DNA from: Earliella scabrosa
Taxonomy: Eukaryota; Basidiomycota; Agaricomycetes; Polyporales; Polyporaceae
DNA: 64,000 nucleotides
Assembly (NCBI GenBank): GCA_022605405.1
Contig: JABYQQ010000003.1
Location: forward strand, 1,860,001 to 1,924,000
Direction: 5' to 3'
Notes under the pieces: model-generated
Seen by the model: only the letters and a program-made list of their open reading frames with translations
Databases searched by the model: none
Told to the model about the DNA's origin: nothing
Translations under genes and position numbers: made by a program
Part shown: one piece after another, positions 58,650-64,000 of the stretch
Position numbering within the stretch: position 1 is the stretch's first letter
Layout: every line of letters begins with the position of its first letter

Positions 58650-60359
58650 CTGGACGTCAGAGAGCTGCTACGCAATGCAAGTAATGAGGAAATACGACAC
58701 GCCACAGAATGCGGATGAGTGAACGAGCAAGAGCAAGCCTCTGGCCTGGGTAATGATGGGATCCGAGAGCGCCTGTACAAGGTCACGCGAGCGACTAACA
58801 TGAGGCGTCTCAATACTATGTATGCTCCTGACGAAGAATGCGAAGTATGTATGGAAAGACGAGCGGAGATTCGTCAGTACTGGGCAAATCTGTACTGGAA
58901 GCGATGTGAGGGCTCACGAACAGATGAAGGATTCTCGCAATGCCCAGAGGCGATGCTGAGAATGCGGCCGGAGCGACATCATATCGGACAACACGGGAGA
59001 CGATGATATCATTGTTGAGGTTGCAAAAATGTGTACTAACCCTGGACATCGAGTACAAGGGGTATCGTCGTCCGGACGGTGATACATGGGATGTCCGAAC
59101 TGGAAATCCAGAGCTTCGCCTTGCGAGGTTATTCTATCGAGGTGGCGCCCTGTGCACGGGGCCTTTGCCGATGATTGGACGAGTGATCGACTGTAGCTGA
59201 CATGTTGAGCTGCAGTCCCGAGTACCCGTCTCCATCGGAGTACAAGGTTGGGTCCGTGCACTTCAAATCATGAGGCAGGTGGTCAGTCTGAAGCCATAGG
59301 CGCCAAGGAGGCGGTAACACCTACAAGCACCAGCTTCAACTTGCTTGGTATATGTGCCGTGAGCTACACAACAAGCGATGTATGAGTGTGAGCAAGCCGT
59401 GCCATAGCTAGTCGATACCGCACCTTTCGTCCCAGACCGGCTCATCCTTTAGGCTTTTGCCCTGGCGGAGCGGCATCCGCACCTGCGGAAACCCCGGATG
59501 CCGTCTCCAGAGCATCTTGGGATGCAGGAACACCTTGAGCGCGGAGTACCAAGAGGCAGCCATGATCAAAATTTAGAACCCGACTGACTTCCACCCCATG
59601 GGCGCCATGACGCGACAACATATGTCTGCAGCCATGAGCTCAAGATTCGCTGCACAAGATGGTACCTGTGTACGTGAACCTCCCTCCTGAACGGGCACAC
59701 TCCGCACCTCAGAGCTCAGCCGTCGTAGGGTGACAAAGGTGCACATCGTGCGTTTGGAGGCGATGGGAGACTCTTCCGCGTTGCCCCCAGCAACGCTTAG
59801 CCGCATCGCAAATCCACCGAGGAGAAGAACAAGGGTTGTTCGCCACCTCGCCAGTCGTTCCGGAACCTGTTGTCCACGTTCAAGAAGAATCAGCCTTCGA
59901 CTCAAGACGCTGATCTGGGAGTACCGCCACTGCAAGAACTGTCTCGTCGCCAGAGCTCCAGCCGAACTCCCTACACCTCTCACAGTAGCGGCAACATCCC
60001 GTAGGACCAGCGTTGAATAAACGGACTACATGCACCTCACCTGTCTCGGCGCGCATGGCGCATGGCTGGCCCGCTCCTCTACCTCTCCCGACTCCCCTCG
60101 TCGAACGTCCCACCCGGGTGGATGGGCTATACCGCGCAGCTACACTCACGCACATCCTCTGGACTTGAACGAGACCGAGCGCGGGCTGCTTCCGAGGGAG
60201 CCTCGGTGAAAGGTACTCGAGCTGCTCTTCGAGGGTTGCGCCCCAAGCGTTTCAGCCAAGTCGCTGACAGAGGGCAACGTGGGTCAGCAGAATATGGTGC
60301 GCAGTCTAAGTTTCCTACTCACCATCCATCTGCCGACAAGCTGAACAGAGACGCCGTGC
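58650..60359. other. Region with possible upstream exons, unresolved
   Basis: Minus-strand pieces near 59445-59150 look exon-like ('AHGTYTKQVEAGACR', 'DLKCTDPTLYSDGDGYSGLQ') and have GT/AG borders, so they may be 5' exons of the helical-protein gene or a separate small gene. Other open frames look like shadows. Confidence 0.25.
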
Positions 60360-61800
60360 TTATGGCGCAAGAGAACAGGACCCGCCCGCCAACTGCGCTT
60401 CCCGCGAACGCGGAGTCAACGTCGCCGTCTCCCATCTTTGAGAAACTGTCCACGACTAGGACCGCGCCCCCCGCTCCGAAAGCAGCAGATCCCGCACCAC
60501 CGCCTCAGCCGTCGCACATCTCCACAGCCAGTCCGAATCGTGACCTTCCGCCCATGCCCGTGGTTGCCGTGCGAGATAAGCCACCCACCACCCAAGACTA
60601 GACTGCAACCTGTCGCTCACACCTTCCATCCTATCCTGCCTCCCGGCACTGCTTGCGACACCTCGAGCGTGCGCACCCCATTCCTCCCACCAGCGCACCT
60701 CGACAGCCCTGGGCAAACTCCGAATGAAACGACCAGCATATTAAGCAGGAGCGGGACCGAGTCCATCGTACACTCGTACATGGGGCGCTCCCGGTGTCGA
60801 TGTGCTCGGAAGGTCTTGCATCGCGGATGAGCTCACCTGAACAGCGAGTCATTCAGCCAGATGGACCGGGAAGCCAGTTGCTAGGCCCACCGGAGGAGGA
60901 TACTGCGCTGCTGTCCACGGGCTCGGACGACGTGTGGTCCCAGACCCCACCATCAAGCCGATGCTGGAGAACCTCAAGCAAGACATCGATCGGTCAGCCG
61001 TGGATCGAGGGATCAAAGACCGCATGCGCACCACATTCCCCACGAAGTTCGTCCCCTTCCGACACCTCAAGAGGTCGGTCGTGACTCGGTTGCGATGTTT
61101 TCAGAGAAGTTGGAGGGTCCGTGAATAGACATCAAAATCGACATGCAGGTCCTGCACGGATTCATTGAAAGCTCACCTGGACTTCGTCACGGAGCCGAGT
61201 CGCATCCTTGTCGCAGTTCCAAGCCTGGAGGAGGTTCGTGAAAACCTAGATGATCTCCTTCAACTGTCTCGACAGAGATTGACATGCGAGGACACGGACA
61301 CCGGAACACAAGGCGCGGAGAACGGGACCGTACGTCTAGAGGTACGTGATTTAGGTTTGAACATCAGCTGCAAGTATAGACCGACGATGGGACAGCTTGC
61401 AGGGGTCTTGTCGTTGCTGAGGGATGATATATATATAGGGACATTTCGGAGGAGCTGCGCGCGGCCCAGACAGCATAGACTACTTGAAACAGCAGCAAGC
61501 AGGCAAGGTAAGCATATCAACGCAAGTCGTGCTAAGTCACGGATACTCACCTCGACTTCGCGCGCAAATCGTAGCCGCACACGCATCCGTCCCACAGTCC
61601 AACTCGTATTCACGGTTCTGCCTGGCGCACGTCCCTCATCGCAATCGGTCGAGCGCAAACTGCTCCTGTCTTGTTGAGTACTACGCATTGTGTACAGCGA
61701 TCTTTGCCACGTCTTGCATCCAGAGTGTGTCCACTGAGTGTCGTTGCTCGTCATATCGTCTATCAGTTGTGGCGGCAGCAGGACGCATTTCGCAGTAACT
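60360..61800 (+). CDS. Putative multi-exon gene, frames not resolved
   Basis: Plus-strand pieces have coding character but lie in different frames. From the ATG at 60362 there is a Pro/Ala-rich disordered piece. Next comes 'VPDPTIKPMLENLKQDIDRS' with 'RMRTTFPTKFVPFRHLK' (60932-61072), and then 'LDFVTEPSRILVAVPSLEEV' with 'NLDDLLQLSRQRLTCED' (61173-61340), which ends at a GTACGT donor. The helical pieces suggest one spliced gene, but I could not join the first three frames with good introns. Frameshifts or a decayed copy are possible. Family not recognised. Confidence 0.28.
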
Positions 61801-62747
61801 CAGGAATGCAGTGAACGACCAGAACTGATGGAGGAGTAGAGCGAGTCTGAACGACAGTGCGACACAGAGCGACACAGGAACGACAGCGCCCGGCCGAGAT
61901 TGGGCCGAGACACGGGCGCTTTACATAGAGTCGGAGCACCACGTGCCACCTGTCGGGCTGCCCCATCTTTGGTCGACAGTATCGCGATGGGCCAGTACTT
62001 ACACTCCTCATGGGGAAGCTTTCGTACTCGTGTCCCAGGAAACTAGAGCTCGATCGATTTACACGAGAATGACACTGGGGGCAGAGATGTAAATATTGGG
62101 CAAGAGGTTTACCCGTCGCTTGGAATCGAACATTCAACAGGACAAGACACATAATGGTACAGTCGAGGAAAAGCTGGGCGAGCGAGGAACGCTATCAGAA
62201 AGTAATCCGACTCACTACATCGATATCCGGTCCGGGGTTTGCAACCGCAGTGGACGAATCTGCTCCTGAGTCTCCCAGAAAACGGACAGAGCCCGCCTGC
62301 AGTCTTAACCCGGTGATGAGTCTGGCTGCGCTACGCGCTGTCGGGCGGGGTGCGAGGGCGAGACCGCTAGCTGTGTCCGAGGGGACCATGAGCTCACTGG
62401 TCCAAGCTGTCGAATACAGAGGGAGATGTCTACGCTATATACTGCTCAAGAGAGGGGCTAGGATGGCGGCGTCGATGATGTCGGTGTGGAAGGGGGTGCG
62501 GAAGGGGAAGCGGAAGGCGGATACAGATGCAGATGCGGTCGGGATCGAGTCCGCCGGTGAGTCGCTACAGCTCGCCTATGAGCTGCACGCCCAGCCGCGC
62601 GGGCTGCTCATCACCGGGATAGCTGCAACAAGAACTGAGGGGCTACATGAATCGATGGTCGCTGGTCCCCTTCCCAGGGAAGTCTAGAGCAGCCCTGTGT
62701 TTGTCCTATAGTTAGTTAAGACCGTCATAGCAGCGCGGCGGTGATTC
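61801..62747. other. Unresolved interval, no gene called
   Basis: A plus-strand frame (ATG 62154 to 62687) has mixed composition with a short basic and Asp/Ala run and no recognisable domain. It could hold terminal exons of the gene at the right edge or of the locus to the left. Confidence 0.3.
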
Positions 62748-64000
62748 TTACGAAGTGACTTCCGGGCCATGTGTGAACAAGTATGACTTGGGTCTGATCT
62801 TGAGTCTATTCCGTGTAAACGGAGTCAACTTGGTAAGCCAATCCTCGTTGTAGGCGTTGGAAAACAGTCTGCCAACTGGCGGCGACCTGTCGTCCACTTC
62901 CGAAGAGCGGCGGCGCTCGCGGAATTGAGCCCCTCTCCCGTCCATCCCGTTGATCGCGTTCGTCCGTTCCAGGCTGGCAATGCTATCAAAGACACTGAGC
63001 CAAGGCGTGAGGATCGGGGCACGCCAGGACTTGATTAGAACCTTGTAGACCTTGCGACCATTATCCATGTCGGACTCATCAGAGCTCATCCCCTCCGGAC
63101 CTAGACGTTGGAGGACGTAGACGTGCTTTTGAAGACCCGGATGATGTTGGGCGACATCGAGGCGTCGGTGGAATAGCTGTAGGATGAATTTAGAGATGCC
63201 TCTACACATTTTCAGCTAGAATTGCTCACACTCCGACGACGCTGGCGTCTGTTGTGGTTACGCCGTCTGGCCTGTGCAATCTCTGTAGTAGCGTGCGACT
63301 GCTTAAATTTGCGGATCAGATACTTGAGATGGTCTTTGAAGTATTCATCGACCTCTTCTTCTTCGCAAGCGACGGAGCCATTCTCCATGTACCCTGCAAC
63401 AAATACTTCTCGAGCGCTCATATTCCACTTAGAGCTTGGCTTTCCAGTAAGTTCTGGACGAAAGCTGTCAATAGTGCAGCATGCGCTGTTCTCGGGATCG
63501 AACTCGGCCAACTCCGCCTCAGTGGGAAGCATCTCAAGACGAAAAGGCGACCTCGCGTTACTCCGACCCATGAGTTGCCGTGCATAAGCGCGGATGGCGC
63601 TCTGTAGGCATACAATGTCATCTTAGAGGTTCCCGACATGAGTGTAGTACTTACGTGTTGTGCATTTACAGCCGGGTCTCTGTGCTTTGTTTCCCCAGTG
63701 AGCTTGAATTTCTTCTTACGACCCTTCATGGGTAGTGGAACGTCAGACTCGTCGTCGGCATCTGCGTCGATGTCCATATCGTCCCTGTGTGCTTGCATTG
63801 ACCGTTTGTTCTTCGCTCGTCCTGTATTTTGACCTCCACCCTGATGACCATCTTGTATGACATCCAAAATTTGGTCCATCTTGGAGACTAATGCCGTATT
63901 CTGCTCCACAAGAGAGTTGACAGCGTTTGTCATCCCGCGCATCCCGTGTCGAAACTCGCGCATCTCAGCAGGAATGCTAGGTCGGTATGACCTCTGAACA
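62748..64000 (-). CDS. Partial gene of unknown function, 5' end outside the window
   Basis: Minus-strand exons 64000-63655 (continuing beyond the window), 63601-63262 and 63199-62748 are in phase. The first part is a coiled coil ('MRGMTNAVNSLVEQNTALVS') followed by an acidic, then Lys-rich, linker. Next come 'SAIRAYARQLMGRS' and an acidic helix ('ACEEEEVDEYFKDHLKYLIR'), then 'YKVLIKSWRAPILTPWLSVF' and 'FSNAYNEDWLTKLTPFTRNR'. Proteins with this type of end are common in mushroom genomes as lineage-specific hypothetical proteins, but I cannot name a domain. The second intron is ambiguous: a 62-nt version with GTAACC donor is used here. The stop at 62748 lies inside a possible GTAAGA donor, so the gene may continue. 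Confidence 0.55.

Overview
The window looks like nuclear DNA of a filamentous basidiomycete (Agaricomycetes most likely). The evidence is about 60% GC, closely packed genes on both strands, very intron-rich genes with introns mostly 48-65 nt bounded by GTRNGT and YAG, and protein families and gene shapes typical of mushroom-forming fungi. All gene models below were spliced by eye from the sequence; exon borders are given so they can be checked. No rRNA, tRNA, CRISPR array or intact transposon was recognised.

Bases 1-38,400 are gene-dense housekeeping DNA. In order: a GNAT-type acetyltransferase (+), a PSP1-domain protein (-), the Golgi traffic factor Rgp1 (-), a Trk potassium transporter with 20 exons (+), a secreted serine carboxypeptidase with 18 exons (+), a small secreted protein (-), a metallo-beta-lactamase-fold hydrolase (-), a YFH7/uridine-kinase-like P-loop protein (+), the APC/C RING subunit Apc11 (-), a GH99-like protein with a long disordered tail (+), a C2H2 zinc-finger protein (-), an Rsc1/Rsc2-type double-bromodomain plus BAH protein (+), an ADAL-type deaminase (-), a GPALPP/DUF3752 protein (+) and a short-chain dehydrogenase (+).

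Bases 38,400-64,000 are sparser and more accessory. A 3.9-kb stretch without a supportable gene precedes a heterotrimeric G-protein alpha subunit gene (-) whose reading frame can only be closed by a one-nucleotide exon at 42,423, the most striking feature seen here. Next come an AT-richer island (about 44.5-45.06 kb), a hexanucleotide array (46.86-46.93 kb) and a tandem pair on the minus strand: a 1027-aa protein with a very acidic N-terminus and a 533-aa protein that reads as a TET/JBP-type 2-oxoglutarate/Fe(II) dioxygenase. The rest (53.9-64 kb) holds a helical protein of unknown function, two loci whose frames I could not resolve, and a partial gene running off the right edge.

There is no operon logic; neighbours are mostly unrelated housekeeping genes. 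Compact divergent pairs share short promoters (MBL/kinase, APC11/GH99-like, ADAL/GPALPP). The only pairing that suggests a functional or evolutionary link is the acidic protein and TET/JBP-like gene, 184 bp apart and in the same orientation.
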